Assembly: GCA_037443645.1 (NCBI GenBank)
Contig: JBBINY010000081.1
Coordinates: 1-7,006 of the forward strand
Source of the DNA: UBA2336 sp037443645
Lineage (GTDB): Bacteria > Bacteroidota > Bacteroidia > Cytophagales > Cyclobacteriaceae
Direction: 5' to 3'
Length of the DNA stretch: 7,006 nt
In this document: one piece after another, positions 6,659 through 7,006 of the stretch
Layout: each line of letters starts with the position of its first letter
Position numbering within the stretch: the first letter of the stretch is position 1
Notes under the pieces: model-generated
What the model was told of the DNA's origin: nothing
Databases searched by the model: none
Seen by the model: the letters and a program-made list of their open reading frames with translations, nothing else
Made by a program: the position numbers and the translations under genes

Positions 6659-7006
6659 ATTCCTTCCAAAGCAACAGGGCTTTGTCGGGGTTAAGGGTTG
6701 ACTTTGTATTCTTGAATTCATCAGGCGAAAGCACCAGGGTGCGCACTTTCCGGTTTATCAGTTTTTCAACTTTACTGACGCACTCACGCAAGTAAGCCTG
6801 ATCGAGCTCGCCAACGAGAACGAGGTCAATAATGCCGCTGTCACGGCCTTCAGCATAATCGCCTGTGATGAAGGCAGTTTCCAGTTTACCCAGCCGACTC
6901 AGCACCTTGTGCACCACATTGTCAATGATTTTATCAATGCCCAGGTACTTGTGCACCAGGCTTTTTACTTCCTGGTACAACGGATGCTTTGTATTGGCAC
7001 TATATA
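6657..7006 (-). CDS. Nucleotidyltransferase-fold protein, probable C-terminal half of a winged-helix regulator (5' end outside window)
   Basis: The reading frame is open to the window edge, so the protein is N-terminally cut; 115 residues are visible. The internal TTG at 6980 could be read as a start, but the eight codons before it (YSANTKHP) continue the homology-like pattern ANxxHPLxxEVxSLV. That pattern is, from memory, the junction between an N-terminal winged-helix domain and a C-terminal nucleotidyltransferase domain in a Bacteroidota family. Visible residues 44-68 hold the transferase core TAFITGDYAEGRDSGIIDL (split at 44-62), followed by LVGELDQ. In active enzymes the motif is GS followed by DxD; here GS is GD (48-49) and the first Asp is Ile (58), with only D60 kept, so catalysis is doubtful. 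The later NRKVRTLVLSPDEF and LLLWKE are the expected ends of this domain. It lies 105 bases upstream of wza on the same strand, which suggests it controls the cluster. That role is inference. Confidence 0.75.
   Translation of the reverse strand, partial: YSANTKHPLYQEVKSLVHKYLGIDKIIDNVVHKVLSRLGKLETAFITGDYAEGRDSGIIDLVLVGELDQAYLRECVSKVEKLINRKVRTLVLSPDEFKNTKSTLNPDKALLLWKE

Noticed and set aside
6657..6980. Complete 107-residue protein starting at the TTG at 6980
   Set aside because: The frame stays open to the window edge and the preceding codons fit the same protein, so an N-terminally cut longer gene is more likely.
1..7006. Mobile element, CRISPR array or defence system
   Set aside because: No transposase, integrase, terminal inverted repeats, regularly spaced repeats or defence domains were found on either strand; the window is filled by polysaccharide genes.

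Overview
The window carries one densely packed gene cluster for synthesis and export of a cell-surface polysaccharide, entirely on the minus strand. It fits a member of the Bacteroidota, probably Cytophagales-like. Supporting this: export proteins of the Bacteroidota style (a short lipoprotein Wza and a Wzc kinase whose Walker A' motif lacks its first Asp), start codons without Shine-Dalgarno sequences, and moderate GC. The taxonomic placement is inference; no marker gene is present.

In the direction of transcription (from position 7006 down to 1) the order is as follows. (1) The 3' part of a gene for a nucleotidyltransferase-fold protein with a degraded catalytic motif, probably the C-terminal half of a winged-helix regulator. 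(2) A 105-base gap with a weak terminator-like hairpin. (3) wza-like outer-membrane export lipoprotein. (4) wzc-like chain-length and export regulator fused to a BY-type tyrosine autokinase. (5) fcl, GDP-L-fucose synthase. (6) gmd, GDP-mannose 4,6-dehydratase. (7) wzm-like ABC-2 permease. (8) the 5' part of a wzt-like ABC ATPase, cut by the window edge.

Genes 3 to 8 are separated by at most 36 bases. Two junctions overlap: TGATG between wza and wzc, and TTGA between fcl and gmd. They are very probably one operon. Gmd and Fcl act in sequence to turn GDP-mannose into GDP-L-fucose, so the glycan probably contains fucose or a derivative. The Wzm/Wzt pair would move a lipid-linked glycan across the inner membrane. 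Wzc and Wza would span the periplasm and outer membrane, with Wzc cycling through phosphorylation of its tyrosine-rich tail. Glycosyltransferases, any Wzy polymerase and the cognate phosphatase are not in view.

I see no mobile elements, CRISPR arrays, RNA genes or plus-strand genes. I do not see a clearly new system. The points most worth a second look are the pairing of a tyrosine-kinase export protein with an ABC exporter, the degenerate nucleotidyltransferase regulator at the head of the cluster, and the non-canonical kinase motif.
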